A stretch of 64,000 nucleotides of DNA. It comes from Gossypium raimondii. Lineage: Eukaryota; Streptophyta; Magnoliopsida; Malvales; Malvaceae. The stretch lies in the NCBI RefSeq assembly GCF_025698545.1, contig NC_068570.1:56253924-56317923 (forward strand). The letters are read 5' to 3'. The notes beneath the pieces were generated by a model, which saw only the letters and a list, made by a program, of their open reading frames with translations, did not search any database and was not told the origin of the DNA. Positions 12,899 to 25,730 of the stretch are shown in pieces. How positions within the stretch are numbered: position 1 is the stretch's first letter; every line of letters starts with the position of its first letter. Both the position numbers and the translations under genes were made by a program.

Positions 12899-13207
12899 TT
12901 AATTTTCTCATATTTGAAATTGAGAACAACTGAAAAAGGTATTTTATCAAATATTAAACACTTTTTTTAGAAATACGTACCAATAAAATAATATCATTAA
13001 ATTAAAAAATAAAATATTGTTATACATTCAGCTATATCTAATATTTTCTCTAATTTAATTTAACTTTAATTAAATTACTTAAAATAATTATTTTAAATTA
13101 TAAACCAACATCTTTTATTCTTTTACAAATTTTAATCATTTTTTTCCATAAGTTAATATTTTTTATTTTTGTGCAATCAATTTTTTAAAAAAAAAGTAAT
13201 TTTTGTG

Positions 13208-13513
13208 TAATTTTTCCCATGTCATCGACACGTAATTTTGGCAATTATTTTACTTTGAACCTTGAACTCGAACCTTGAATCTTAAACTTTCAACCTTAAA
13301 CCCCAAACTCTAAAATTTAGGGTTTGGAGTTTATGTTCCAAGATTCGAGATTACAAGTTACGAGTTCGAAGATCAGGGTTTAAGGGTTTGGGATTACGTG
13401 TTTGAGTTTAAGGGTTGGGATTCTAAGTCTTAGATTTAAGGTTCAAGATTCTAGATTTAGGCTTTAGGGTAAAAAAATTACTAAAATTATGTGTAACGAC
13501 ATGGAAAAAATTA
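13208..13513. repeat. Fold-back (MITE-like) element
   Basis: The arms 13,208-13,252 and 13,469-13,513 are inverted copies of each other over about 45 bases, with several mismatches (both read TAATTTTTnCCATGTC from the outside). The inside is made of degenerate CCTTAAACCC / GGGTTTAAGG motifs that also pair across the centre. No coding potential is seen. The element lies in a gene-free stretch between the LINE and the serpin gene (12,899-13,867) that otherwise shows nothing recognisable. Confidence 0.7.
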
Positions 13514-13867
13514 TTGAAATGTTATTAAATAATTGGAAAGGAACCATAAATAATATAACGGGGATGGTGCATAAAATAATTTCTCTATGGATGGTTTTTA
13601 AAATTTGATGATGTGATAAAATTTTATTGGTAAAATTTTTAAGATCCTAAAAGTTAACTAATATCATACCATTTTTGGGCAAGAACTGAACTAGAAAGCT
13701 TTTGCGACATCCTAAAAGTCAACGTTTTAGTCCCTCTCAACTAACGAGATGCTTTTGCAACATGTAATTAATGAAAATTGGAATATAAGCAGTAGTTGAT
13801 GAATAGAAATCCCCTGCCCCCAAATTGTTTCTTAATTTTATTACATTCTTAACCCATTTGTTTGATA

Positions 13868-15168
13868 TTAGGAGTCCAACGAGGGATTGAGCACTGCTCC
13901 AACAAAGAACACAACTCCAGATATCTCTTCCTTGATCATGAACATGAAAGGATGATCCGCTACAAAGCTTGGATTTGGATACACCGACTGCTGCTGCTGT
14001 TCGATTATAACTGCAGTGCTAGCAGCAGCTTCGGTTCCTTCCTCGTTCACTTCAATGAAACATTTGTGAAACATCTTCCTCACAAATAGAGGTTCAGTAA
14101 CCGAATCTACCATTTCAGTAATCTCTGCTTTTCTTCTATTAAAAGGTAGGTCTAGTCCCATTTTGATCATCGCCTCCGATGCTTCAAACTCGAACTCGAA
14201 CTTGAATCTCGGAACCCAGAAGTCGGAAATTTTCCGGTTGACGAGATCGAATCGCTTGTTGAAGTATTCAGGGTTGGACTTGAACACTTGTAGCAAGTTC
14301 TTCAAGCCATCTTTTGCATCTGGTAGAAAGAAATGCATGGCGAATTTTCTAATGGGTTGACTAGTTTTGTAAGGGAGTTTGAGGATTTTAAAATCCTCAA
14401 ACTCGTTGTAAAGATAACGCTCAAATCTATTGCTAGTCATGAAAGGAACATGAACTTTTTCACCATCTAAGAGGTGAAAGACCCTTTGTTTAGTTTTTGA
14501 TGTATCAAATAGTTGAGCCCATGTTCCTTTGAAGTAAAGTGCATTTGCAAGTATCAAAGCTGTATATTCATTTATAACCTTCAAGGCCTCAGCTGTGAGA
14601 AGGTTCCTGATGAGCCCTCTTGTTGCAGTCTCGGCCCACGCATTTACTTCAGCTACAACCTGTTCAGCCTTCATTGTCAAAGTATCAAATTAATAAACGA
14701 TAATTAATGTGAATATACATAAAATATAAGAAAAACAAAAGGAAATTTTACTTTATTGGCAAAGTCAACTTCTTTGGCAATGGCATGGTAGACACCTTCT
14801 ACAATCTCTTGGAAAGAAGGTTTCAGCTTTAAGCTTTGAGCAACCCAAGCCGCATTAACAAAGGACAAGTCTGGTTCACCAATGGAAGCCCCATTGCTTT
14901 CATTGAATGGTGATGCCAGATCAACCATTTGGGAAGCTAGTGAATTGATATCTTCCAGGCTTTTGGATCCTAAACAGTGGAATAGCTGCTCCAAAGTACG
15001 TCCCTTGGATCCAACTGCAATCAAGCTCAACAAAAGATGGAATGAAAATGGTGAGATCACTGTGTTTGATCCATTTTCAACACCCTTTTCTTGAAGAATG
15101 TTATTAGCCAACAGCAGACAGAAATAGGTGTTGAAACTACTGCTTTCTGCCTCTATTGGAACCTCCAT
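13868..15168 (-). CDS. Plant serpin (serine/cysteine protease inhibitor), two exons
   Basis: Exon 1 is 15,168-14,752 (139 codons) and exon 2 is 14,668-13,868, joined in phase 0 by a GT-AG intron of 83 bases, giving 405 aa. The usual plant serpin length is about 390. The N-terminal half has the VISPFS motif and the Leu-rich helix that follows it. The C-terminal half has the hinge EEGTEAAASTA and the serpin signature FVADHPFMFMI. There is no signal peptide, so the protein should be cytosolic, as most plant serpins are. Serpins trap a protease after cleavage of the reactive-centre loop. Here the loop between the hinge and FVADHPF has a Gln run and SVYPNPS rather than the Leu-Arg seen in AtSerpin1-type inhibitors, so the target is unclear. 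No lesion is seen. The ORF starts at the first Met of the family-like N-terminus. Confidence 0.9.
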
Positions 15169-15200
15169 TGCTGTCTGCTTAAGCTCATGAAATTTGTCTT

Positions 15201-15210
15201 GTTTATATAG
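15201..15210 (-). promoter_or_regulatory. TATA box of the serpin gene
   Basis: CTATATAAAC on the minus strand lies 33-42 bases before the serpin ATG. This implies a very short 5' UTR or a start site close to the ATG. Confidence 0.5.
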
Positions 15211-15890
15211 AAAGAATTGAAGGGTGGTTGCTTAGTTTGCAAGCAATATTTTGGGTTAGCTGGCTGTTGACTTGTTCATAATGTTTATGCATAGTTAAAT
15301 ACCAGAGACATTACTTAGACTTTACGAGGAAATTATTTGTTTTTGTGAGATAGCCAGTTGGAAGTTATACGAACCTGAAAACTAAGAATAATTACAATCG
15401 TATATAGTGTTCTTCCACTTACTAAGAGAAGCCCTTTTAGCATATGATAATTTTAATTCTTTATTACTTAAATTTATTTTAAATATATAATATTGTATAT
15501 TTAAATTTTTATGAGTTATATTTAAATTTTAAAATATAGTTTATATATTCAAATTAAATTTTATAAATAATTAATATTAATTATTTAAAAATATTTACAT
15601 TTTATATTTTATATTTCATATATTAAAATATTAACAACAAATTATGATATATTATGTTTTATATTCTTACTAAAATATCATAATATTAACTAATTTGAAC
15701 ATTAGTTAAATGCATACTTGTTACTTTCTAACATCATGTCTAAAATGCATATTTTATTTCTCAAAAGTACTTTTTGACAGCAATACTGAATACTTAAATT
15801 TTAAACCAAAATTTTCAAAAATACTTCCCAAAGTCCATTTTCCACGACACTTTTTAAAAACACTTCTCAAAAGCAATACTAAACTAGCCC
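15211..15890. other. Gene-free AT-rich stretch upstream of the serpin
   Basis: Apart from the region just before the serpin TATA box I see no motif, open frame or repeat boundary here. Confidence 0.5.
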
Positions 15891-17768
15891 TGTTAAGAAT
15901 TGGTGGTTTGATCAGTTGGATTATTTGTCTGATTTTGCAAAATTTTAATAATAAACTTAATGTTTTTTATTTATATTTATTTATACAAATATTTTTTGAG
16001 TTTTTTTGTAATAGTAAAATGTATTAAATCTTTCAAAATTGCTGTATAAAAATATGCTTTTATAACATGCTCAAATAAAAGTTATCAAGTTTTAATTCTT
16101 GATATCTTTTCAAGTAGTATTTGATTTAATTTTCATTTACTCTTTCAACGTTTATTGGAAAATTTTAAAAAATTGATTTTTTATATGAATAATCAAAAGT
16201 TAATCTTAATTATTTATTTTTTAAAATATTTTAAAAATTATGTATAATAATAGAATTAGAGAATGATAGAAAATCGTGAATGCACTCATTTCTAAATTAT
16301 ATCTGAAAAATTTAACTGCAATGATTCTTTCACCTAGTTATATTAATTAGAATAACTAAATTGAAAAAGAATTAAAGTGACCAAAACAGGACAAATTTTA
16401 TTTTAAAGTGACTGTTTTATGTTGTTTAGATTTTGATTCACTATTCGTGACGCTAAAAAATTGTTTTACAAAAAACATTGAACAATGGAATGCGAACAAA
16501 AAAGTCATACAAGTAATGGTTTTAACAAAACCTTTTGAATAATTAAGTGACTTAAATGAAAACTTTAAAATAATTCAATAATCATTTTATAACTTTTTAA
16601 AGTTGAATGATCTAAACTCACTAATAATTTAATAAATTTCAACCGCTTCTCCTAAAAATGATTTATTTATAATAATAGAAAATCATGGGTAATTTCTATA
16701 CCTATTATTATCAAATGATTAAGTTATCCTCTAGACACAATGTATATATTATCCAAGTTGCTCTCGTGGTCAATATTTTTAGAATTGGATCAAATTAATC
16801 ACCAATTCTTGATTTCATCAAATCTATCAATACAATTCATATATATATATATATATATATATCAAAAGCATGTCTGAGGAAATGCATTCAATAAAATCAT
16901 ATAGCAATACAATGCCAACTATTGTTTAAAGGTGTGATTTTTATTATATTAAGGTTCGGTACCAATTATTTTAGCATATTATTATTTCTTATTTCAACCC
17001 CACATCCTTGTTTGAATATATATATATATATATATATAATACAATAAAACAAATAAATCAATAAATTTTAAGTATGAGAACAAAAACTTAACTGGCAAAT
17101 AATTTAAATTGGCAAAAGTTAAATACCATGTATTTTGATACTGTTAGTCAGGTTCTCTTATTTTGATCTCTCGTCTAGTCATATCTGACGGTCTTAAACG
17201 ACTCATATTCGAATATGAATATAAGAATACAATTCACATAACTTAGGAACACGATGGATGAAACATATTCATATCCAATATATCGAATATTCGTCACTCA
17301 CTCCCTAATACAAAGCTACTAACATTTAACATAGGATTACATAGAGAGAGTTGCATGATTACACAAAGATAAGCAAAGATCCCTCACGTCTCCGATGAAA
17401 GGATACGATAACCCGACGACTCTCTATATACATGAAAATCTACTTGCTCTCAGAATACAAATGCTTAAAGCCACTAGCTATCCCCTCTAAATCACACCCT
17501 TACTAAACCGAGAATATAACCTCACCAAGCACAACTCCATTTGGAAGATAACGATTGTCACCGGTTCCAACATCAAACAGCCCGGATTCTCATGTTGCCA
17601 GCTTTCAACTCTCATGTTAAACAATGCCGGAATTCGTCTCGTTCGCCTCTTCCATTTGGCTAAGCTTTTCTCCTGCTAGCATCAAACCTCAAAAGCACAT
17701 TTTTCTACTTATTCTATGTTAACATCTTTATTGTTCAGACAAACTAATTCCAGGATTGAAACTAACCG
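15890..17768. repeat. Duplicated block A, first copy
   Basis: This block is strongly similar to 50,030-51,844 over its whole length. Shared features include two (AT)n tracts, the text CCCTAATACAAAGCTACTAA and a conserved GC-richer tail (about 17,400-17,768). The similarity stops abruptly after ATTGAAACTAACCG (17,767 here, 51,843 in the other copy). The tail could be the 3' end of a minus-strand gene; I cannot identify its protein. A weaker third copy of the left part lies at about 20,880-21,990. Confidence 0.8.
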
Positions 17769-18999
17769 GTCCTATTTAAGAGATTATCTTCAACGAGCTC
17801 AAGATAAGTATTGTATCTTCAGGACGAGCTTCTGCGTTTATCCAATCCGATCCAATTTCTTCAAAGTTAGGAAAACATTAGAAAAACATTTTCCTCAATT
17901 CAATCCAAACAAAACTCCTAGATATGTTGCTATAAACAGTTTAGATATTAAGAATGGGTTTGCAGTCATCAAAGTATTAGCAAGAATGAAAGCCTAAAGA
18001 TTTTTCTTATAAAAAATTGCCAACTTAATATGTCAAGTTTCTGAGCTGAACAATGTCAGGCAGGAATAGACACTAGCTTTTCTCAAGTATTTTATCAAAC
18101 AGTTTCTATGCGCAATCGGGCTTCAAGCCAACTTGGCCGCAAAATAATGTCTGCCTCACGCTTCCACAAGTATCGCTCCCAGATGACACAACACATTCCC
18201 AGGTTGATACAGATGCAGCAGAGCCACCCGAGACAGATTCACTGTTTATCACCTATTCAAACTAATAAATATATTACATTTTTAGAGCAATAAAAACAAA
18301 CTTTTTAGAGCAATAAAGAAGAAGCTAAGAACTTCGAAAAAAAAAAGGTACCTTTGACACAACACATTTCTTCTGCTGTTAAAATCGTGGTTTAGGTTGC
18401 TAATAAAGAAAAAAAAACTAAAAAAATTGTACCTTTGACATTTTTAGAGTAATGAAATAAGTTATATGGCTGGCAATTTAAATAGGATGCTGGAAGCCAT
18501 TAACCAGAAAACCAAATTTTATGCTTTATGCTCTCTACTCTCAAATCAACTGTAGAAAAGTATTATCTGACACTTTAGCACAACTATCTAACCCTTGATC
18601 GTGTTCTTGCTGGTGCTTCAAGAGCTGGCCTAGAGGGACTAGTTGGTGCAGCCGGCAAGATTCAAATATCAGAAACAATTTATTTATAACCGTAGTGAAA
18701 TCTTGAAACCAAAGAAAGAAAGAGAGATAAAGGAGAAGATATGGTTCATTGCAGTCCATGATTATCCAGTAGATGAGAGATTTGACCATTACTCTTGGAG
18801 GCTTGTCTTTAGAAGAAATCTTCGATTGGGAAGAGATGCTTAATGATCTTAGACACATCATCTCCATTCACGAGCTGGTCTCCTAGAGAGCCGATAAAAT
18901 CATTTGGCAGCTTGATGACTAAAGCAATTTTGTAAGGAATCATCTTGGTGGTCAAATCTTGGTGGTCTAATCATTTTGGACTGCCTCGGATGTTAGTTG
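17769..18999. other. Unidentified, partly recurrent non-coding stretch
   Basis: No convincing gene is seen. The segment about 18,590-18,720 (GCTTCAAGAGC...CAAGATTCAAATATC) is repeated at about 22,000-22,140, so it belongs to the local duplications. The small open frames overlapping it have no domain I recognise. Confidence 0.5.
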
Positions 19000-19290
19000 G
19001 GTAAAGTATAACCCGGACTCGTTTTGCAATGGCTACCTTGCAAGACTCATCTGAAGCAGCTTCTCCGCTTGATCTGGGAACAAAGTTATAAACAGATATG
19101 CGCCTGCGCCGTTTCATGAGGTTAGATTAAAAGAGAAAAAGGACTTCAGCGGAAGTTTTTTATGGATATTGAATCACATACAAATCTGTGCAGTTCCAAG
19201 CACGGCTGAATTCTTGCCTTGAATTGTGACCAAACCAGCTTTGCCAGCATCTTGCAACTTAGTTGTACCTACAGAATCAAACGTACCTGC
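19000..19290 (-). pseudogene. Unidentified exon relics on the minus strand
   Basis: Reading the minus strand, an exon-like segment follows a TTTTTGCAG acceptor near 19,290. It encodes a peptide containing TTKLQDAGKAGLVTIQGKN and ends at a GTATGTG donor near 19,190. A second basic segment (RRRRISVYNFVPRSS) lies near 19,110-18,990 and runs into a stop. The composition is protein-like and unlike the AT-rich surroundings. I do not recognise the family. It may belong to the same ancient gene as the RRM exon that lies next to it on the same strand, or to another. Confidence 0.4.
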
Positions 19291-19764
19291 AAAAACAAGA
19301 ACTATTTCATGCTTTGCTCCCTGCATACATCACAACCCGGTCATTACAACAGCAAGCAGTTGATGTTTAACCTGGTTTTACAGTTTGAAGCCCTGATGTT
19401 ATACATGCTATATTCTGAAAACCAGCTTGCTCCAATTTATTGGCTGCAGAAGTCCATCTTTTCATTAAGCATGTGGGACACCCATGTCCGATGCCTACTC
19501 AACAGAGCAAAACAGACTGAACCCATAAAACCACTTTTAAGTTGCAATATTAAGTGAGCATAATCCATGAAGCTAATTGTACAAATGCAAAGTAAACAGA
19601 GAAGGAACCCGACCTCCAAAATTGCACAAGAAAAATCAGGATAAAATGAGTGAACCATTTGTCGATTTTCCCATCATGCTAATAATTGATGTCGTATGCT
19701 GGTTTCTATAATAAAGGGTTGTATTTAATGAAGTAATAATCCACATGTAGATCAAGTTACAAAC

Positions 19765-19948
19765 CTGCATCTGATGACCATGCAATTCCGATTCATTTAA
19801 CAGTAGAGCACTTTGAACAGCATCAACTTCAACAGATTCAACATAGGAAAATCCTTTAGGTTGACCAAACTTGTCTGTCAAAATTGTTACCCTGAGCAGA
19901 AGATTGGAATTGCTGGTGAACTTCCTCAGGTGTACATGCATAGTCTAC
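19765..19948 (-). pseudogene. RRM exon relic of a polyadenylate-binding protein 2 (PABN)-like gene
   Basis: The minus strand has an acceptor (CATCAG) at 19,949. The exon begins [17 protein letters not shown], then after a small deletion and frame change reads [15 protein letters not shown] and on through VDAVQ and LNESELHG to a donor (CAG|GTTTGTAAC) at 19,765. These are RNP-motif stretches of the nuclear poly(A)-binding protein RRM. Compared with the family, about eight bases are missing between FQS and RVTIL, which shifts the frame. The conserved Phe after GFSYVE is Ser. No other convincing PABN exon is nearby, so this is a fragment. Confidence 0.75.
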
Positions 19949-20071
19949 CTGATGTTACAAAGACATATAAACAAATAGAGAGTAAGAAAGATGTACAAAA
20001 CATTGAGATCATTTATTAATTGTACACCTAAACAGTCTACAAGGTACCTAAACAAGCCAAACAAAGCAAAT

Positions 20072-20190
20072 GCCAAACAGTCGTATATTTCTAACCAATG
20101 CCAAGTTATGAGAAGCAGCCTGGCCATCATTCAACAGCTGGACAGCTTGGGAACTGTCACATTCCACCACTAGCATGAAAAATGCCCCAC
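20072..20190 (-). pseudogene. Fragment of a LINE-type RNase H domain
   Basis: A minus-strand peptide with ECDSSQAVQLLNDG and SHNLALVRNIR resembles the plant LINE / RVT_3 RNase H domain (ExDS and following helix). It is only about 40 codons long, with no reverse transcriptase nearby. It directly abuts the recurrent DC1 3' flank that starts near 20,220. Confidence 0.55.
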
Positions 20191-20219
20191 AATTCCGCTT
20201 CCAGCACCTTACCAACGTA

Positions 20220-22500
20220 AATAAAATCTGGAATGGACTTCCGCCTTTTTCAGCTTGGGTTGCGGAACTCATAATTCAAACATACACAATAATCCTTCAT
20301 TGAAAGAAATAAATAGTAAATGTTTAATTTAATTATCAAAGTTAGAGAAGATATTGTGTTTCTCAATTTAAAACGGAAATGAATCCAAAATTGTTCAAAA
20401 ATATACCTAATTTAAATATTAAAAACAGAGGAGAAAAATCATGTTTCACTTCCTAATTTAAATATCAAATTTTATAATATTAATGTTTTAGATAAATTTA
20501 TCGTTTAATAAAAAACATTAATGTGGTAGAGGATTTGATTCCCTTTAGACTACACTTCGTGATTAACCGTTTATCATTTTAGAGAACACTTGCGATTAAA
20601 GGATTAATCATTATTATGTCACTCACGGTGAATATCTTAATTTTTTAATTATTTTAAATAAATTTTAAAATAATTAGTTTTCAAAACTAATTTGAAGTAC
20701 AGTTAATATTGGATTAATAAATATGGTTTTGAATGTATACTTGAAAATTTTGAAAAGAGTTTTTGGAATATTCGAAATTTAAATATTTTAAACAATTATA
20801 TTTTTATTTTTATTTTACTATTTTTCAATTTCATGCATCATGATAAGATTGAATTAATTTTTTAATATATATTATTTAACCAAACCAAATGAGTTGGTTG
20901 GATTGACCAAATCAAGAATTAGCGGTTTAACAAATTGGATCATTGGTCCAATTTTACAAAATTTGATGGCATCTATTCTTTGTATTATGACATCTATCTC
21001 GCCCTCACTTGAATTAAATTTTTTTAATAATAAACTTAATATTTTTTATTTAGATTTATTTATAAAAATATATATTTGAATTTTTTAATAGTCAAATGGA
21101 TTAAATCTCTCAAAATTTTCATATAAGAATATTTTTTAATAAAATGTTCAAATAAAAGTTATTGAATTTTAACTTTTGTTATATTATTGAAGTATTATTT
21201 TATTTAATTATCATTTACTCTTTCCACATTTATTGGACAATCAAAAGTTTAATTTTTAAAATATTTTATCTATTAACTGCCAACAATTTTTTAAGAAAAT
21301 AGAACAATTGCGAAAATTATATATAATAATAGAAATAGAAAAATGAGTGAATGGACCCATTTCTATGCTATACATTATCCAGGCTGCTCTTCTCATTGTT
21401 TTTGGTAAAAGTCGCTTGTCACAGAGGTTGATGATGATGATGGAGGAAATATAATTTCCAATTTTAACTGTAGTAGAGTTTTGAAAATTAAAAAAAAAAT
21501 GTCATGTGAACAAATCATTGGAAGGAAATGGAAATTTTAGCTGAAATGATTATTTTACATAATTATTTTAATTAGAGCGATTAAATAGAGGAAAAAAGTT
21601 TAGAGTGACCAAAATGTTGTTTGAATTTTTATTAATTAACTCGTGACATTTAGAATTGTTTCATAAAAAAATTGAACAATGGAAGAGAAGGGCAAGGAAA
21701 GTTTTCACGATGCGAACAAAGAAGCTGTAATAATTAAGTGACTTAAATAAAAATTTTAAAATAATTCAAGGATCATTTTATAAATTTTTGAAATTGAATA
21801 ACTAAAACGTAAATTTATTAATAGTTTAATAACTTGTTGTTTTAAAAATGGTTTTATTGATCTTAATTGACCATTTAATTTTTTAAATATTTAATCCATT
21901 AACTACCAAACATATTTTCTAGAAAAATAAAACAACCATAAAAAACTATATATAATAATAGAAATAGACAATGACTTTTGGAGTTAAAAGGAAAAAAAAT
22001 CTAAGCCTTGATGGTGTTGTTGCTGATGCTTCAAGAGCCAGCCTAGAGGAGCTAGCTGGTGCAGCCCGCAAGATTCAAATATCAGAAACAATTAACTTAT
22101 ATCCATAAACACCAAAGAAATAAAGACAGATAGAAAGAGAACATATAGTTCAAAAACCATGCAGGGAAAATAAATATCAGAGTTTTAACTAACTATCATA
22201 CTTTAAATAGATAAGCTAAACAATCTCAAACCTACGTTATAAAATAAAGAAATAATTAATAATTACAAACATAAATATAAGCGATTAAGAAAAACTCTGT
22301 TGAAACATTTAAATAAAAGTAAAATAAACTACTAATTTAGTATTCCTTCGATGTGATTTCGAGTTTTAATTTTCTGTGCTACTTGAAAGGAAAAGAAAGA
22401 GAGAATGAACTTATAACGACTTAGTATGAGACTAATCTTAAATCATTATACATAATTATTCTAAAGTATTTAATTCATAGCATAATAGCATATTACGCAT
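20220..22500. repeat. Duplicated DC1 3' flank and partial block A
   Basis: About 20,225-20,640 matches the flank of DC1 copy A (about 4,920-5,330). About 20,880-21,990 is a diverged partial copy of block A. About 22,000-22,140 matches 18,590-18,720. The order suggests that a DC1-bearing unit was duplicated here and lost its gene. No coding region is visible. Confidence 0.65.
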
Positions 22501-24750
22501 TATGCAATCATCATTCAATAAATTAATGCATGTACAATTATATTCATGGGTAGACGGACGTATGGGTAGTGGTGCTAGAGGTCACCGGTGTAGTTGTGGA
22601 GGTGGTGAGCGACACTTAGCGCTAGGGGTTTTCTTTTTTATGAAATAGGAACTGATAAGGAAGGGAATTAGGGATTGGGATTGGGATTGGGATAGGGAAG
22701 GGGAAGGGGAAGGGGAATGACCGAATAAAGGATTGGGTCTGGGAGGGAATAGGGTAGAAAAATTTTGACTCAAGTTCGACCTATTTTTTAAACGAACCTT
22801 ATTTTTAAGTCTAAATTTATGTCTTGGACCTATATTTTTTAAGAATAAGACGTGCTTTCTTTTAATTACCAAAATTAACATTTTTTTGTGCTTACAATTA
22901 ATCAAAGCAAAATACTTTTTAATTAGCAAAAGTAAAATTCTTTGTATTTAAATTCTTTGTACTCCTCCTTTTAATTAGCAAAAACAAAGCATCTCCTTTA
23001 CCTCGATTGATGGGTGAATTATATATATAAGAATATATAAATAACAATAATTTCGAGTGGAACATGCAAGTATAATAGTTTCTTATGGTTTTCGACTATT
23101 ATCCATGTATTCATAGCATGATTAAGTAATCTTAAATCCGTAAAGAACCAAAATAGTTACCTAATTTGTAAGTAAAAGAAAAGAACAATTTTACTTTAAT
23201 AAAGAAAGCAAAATATTATTCTTGTAGAAATGCTTTACTTTGTTTGGATTTTTTATAACATATAAACTTTATTTTGTATTTAATTGTCTTTTCTTTTAAG
23301 AAATTTTTGAGTGTATGATGCGTTTGATGTATTAAATTTTTTAACTATGATGTAAAAATTAAGGGTAAATGATCTTTAAAAGTCCTGAATTTTTCAAAAA
23401 TAATTAAGTCCTTATACCTCTTGTTTTTTCGATTGAGCTATTGAACGTATTTTAATTTATTAAATTATTTAACCGTTAAAGTTAGCAGTCAATCGTTGAA
23501 GAGTAACAATAACTATTTTTAAGGGTTGCTTTTGCCACATGGCACACCAAGATTGCGCTATGCAACGAAATATGATATTTTATATTAAAAATAATATACA
23601 AATAATACAAATATATACAAATTTAAAATATTATAAATTTATAAAAACATATAAAAATACAAAACATATAAAAACATATTATAAATGAATATATAAACTA
23701 GAAAAATTATTAAAATTGCAAAAAAGCATTAATAATTATTAAAATAACAAAAGTATGACATTAATCATTATTAAAATTACAAAAAATAAAAATTGTAAAA
23801 TTATGAAAAAATTTAAAATATAGAAAATTATTAAAATTGTTAATAAAATTTAAAACTATTATAAAAGCATAAATTTGTTAATAAAATATTTAAAATAATT
23901 AAGTTATTATTATAAATAATGACTTTTTTTTACTATTTTTCAAGTTCGTTTTATTGTTCATGTTCGGGTTCGTGATTGCCTCTCTTAATAATGTCACCTT
24001 CAATGTTCAAACCTACATCCAATACTTATTGGTATGATATACTTCAACTACAAATTGTAATTCTATACTAAATAAATTATTTATTTTAAGAAACATATTT
24101 GGATTTGAATGATCCAATTTACATTTTAAAATTTATTTTTAATTTTTAACTTACGATTCATATATTAATCATATTTGGATAATTATTATTTTGGATTCAA
24201 ATAGTAATATTTAGATTTAATTCATTAATAAAGAAATTATGCAATTTCATATTAGAATTTTATTACAAAATGGCATATATGTGATCTATTATCATCTTTA
24301 TTAAAATCATATGGCGGTAATAATGTCTCTTAATTCTTCATTTCTTACTCTTTAATATCATTCATATGCATAAAATCTATTCAAGTTTTGCAGTCTTCCT
24401 TTTAATTACCAAAACTAAAATTCTTTGTGCTTACAATTAAGCAAACCACAATACTTTAATTTTTTTATTTTTAGAAGTGATAATCTTTGGATACTTGAGA
24501 AAAGAAAACGAATCGAATCTCACACTACCAAATCTCGCTTTATCCAAATTATTATATTTACTCAATTATTAATTGCATCCCACTTTTCATTTTTCTCTTT
24601 TTATTAAAATTGAGAAATAATAGTGTTAAACCACAACTCTTCAAACTACCATTTCTCAATCATTCCTCTACTTCAAAATTATCCCTCCTTTTATTCATCT
24701 CCTTTATTCATTCCTATTATTTCCTTCATTTCTCACAAACACATTAATCA
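22500..24750. repeat. Upstream spacer of DC1 copy B, gene-free
   Basis: This carries segments also found upstream of copies A and C (for example 23,150-23,400 and 23,600-24,020). There is a short run of GGGATTGGGATTGG and GGGGAAGGGGAAG repeats at about 22,670-22,720. The 100 bases before 24,751 match the leader of the other DC1 copies. No gene is seen. Confidence 0.6.
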
Positions 24751-25270
24751 ATGGAGAGGGAGAATGAGAATGAGAGACGCCACAAGTTGGTGCAACAAAT
24801 TCAGCATCCTCTTCATGAGGAACATCCCTTGGTGTTAGTGGCAGAGCAACGCAATGAAGTTCTCAAAGCTTACTGTGGTGGATGTGGAAAACTGCTTTCA
24901 GCTCCATACTTCACTTGTATTCATTGCAATTATCACCTTCAGAAGTAATGTGTAGAAGCACTCCTTTCACTTATTAATCATCCTTTCCATCCCCGATGCT
25001 CATACTATGGTCTTTTTCATCAACAAAGACCATATCCTAGTGATGATAAGGTATATGTTTGTGCATTATGCAAGGAAAAACCTAACACATTTTTTTATGA
25101 ATGTCATTAATTTTTGTTATTTTTCCCTTGACATCAAATGTGCTCATTTATCTTCTTCATATAAGTTTAACCAACAGTCCAAAACCACATCCACAAACAT
25201 CCATTTACCTTCATAGAAAATCCCATGTCCATAGATGTACTCAAAAACTTAAATTGCCTCTACCGTAACA
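24751..25270 (+). pseudogene. DC1-domain protein, copy B, 3'-truncated fragment
   Basis: The ATG at 24,751 starts MERENENERRHKL and the frame enters the first DC1 module (CGGCGK, CIHCNYHL). It stops at TAA just before 24,949, where the other copies have CAA of KQC. DC1-like sequence, including a recognisable second module and the start of a third, continues with frame changes to about 25,270, where homology ends. The remaining two thirds of the gene are absent. Unlike the other copies, the leader lacks the extended Asn/Glu/Ser repeats. Confidence 0.85.
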
Positions 25271-25730
25271 ATATCTAGAATATTCTCACCTAACAATATT
25301 TAATGTTATATACAAGTGGGTGTTTCTAGATCTTCTAAAACCTTTTACCCTATTCCACAAGGGTCCAGCCCTTTCTGTAACCTTTCAAAATGTTTCGGGC
25401 CTTCTAGACTTCTCCAACGAGTACTAGAAGTGTCTGCCACAATCTGGGACATTCTAAACTCTTCCATCTCAGTTTTGCATCCTTTTAGGCATGATGTGCC
25501 TCGAGCGGTTCACTTTGTACCATGGAGTTTGCTACTTTTTGGTGGACGGTGACCATTACAGGTGGTTTGCCATTCTCTCTTCTCTTGTATGACCTTTTTT
25601 TTTTGTCAATAAGACCTTAACTTAATGGTAAGGTTGAGGCCTTAATAACTTTGAGATTTATATTCGATTCTCGTCTTGTATAAATTTGTAGGTTGTCCTC
25701 CATTTTTATTTTGACTAGTTAGTTAATTAG
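25271..25730. other. Unidentified repeat-like DNA between DC1 fragment and LTR
   Basis: The sequence includes short self-similar stretches ('ttctagaacttctcc', 'gggccttctagac') and looks like degraded repeat. I cannot assign it. Open frames here have no recognisable domain. Confidence 0.4.

Noticed and set aside
13250-13470. Interstitial telomere repeat
   Set aside because: The GGGTTTAAGG/TTTAGGG units are too degenerate and occur in both orientations within a fold-back element.
17716-17997. A 93-codon plus-strand frame
   Set aside because: It crosses the block A breakpoint, its start lies in non-coding shared sequence, and it has no recognisable domain.
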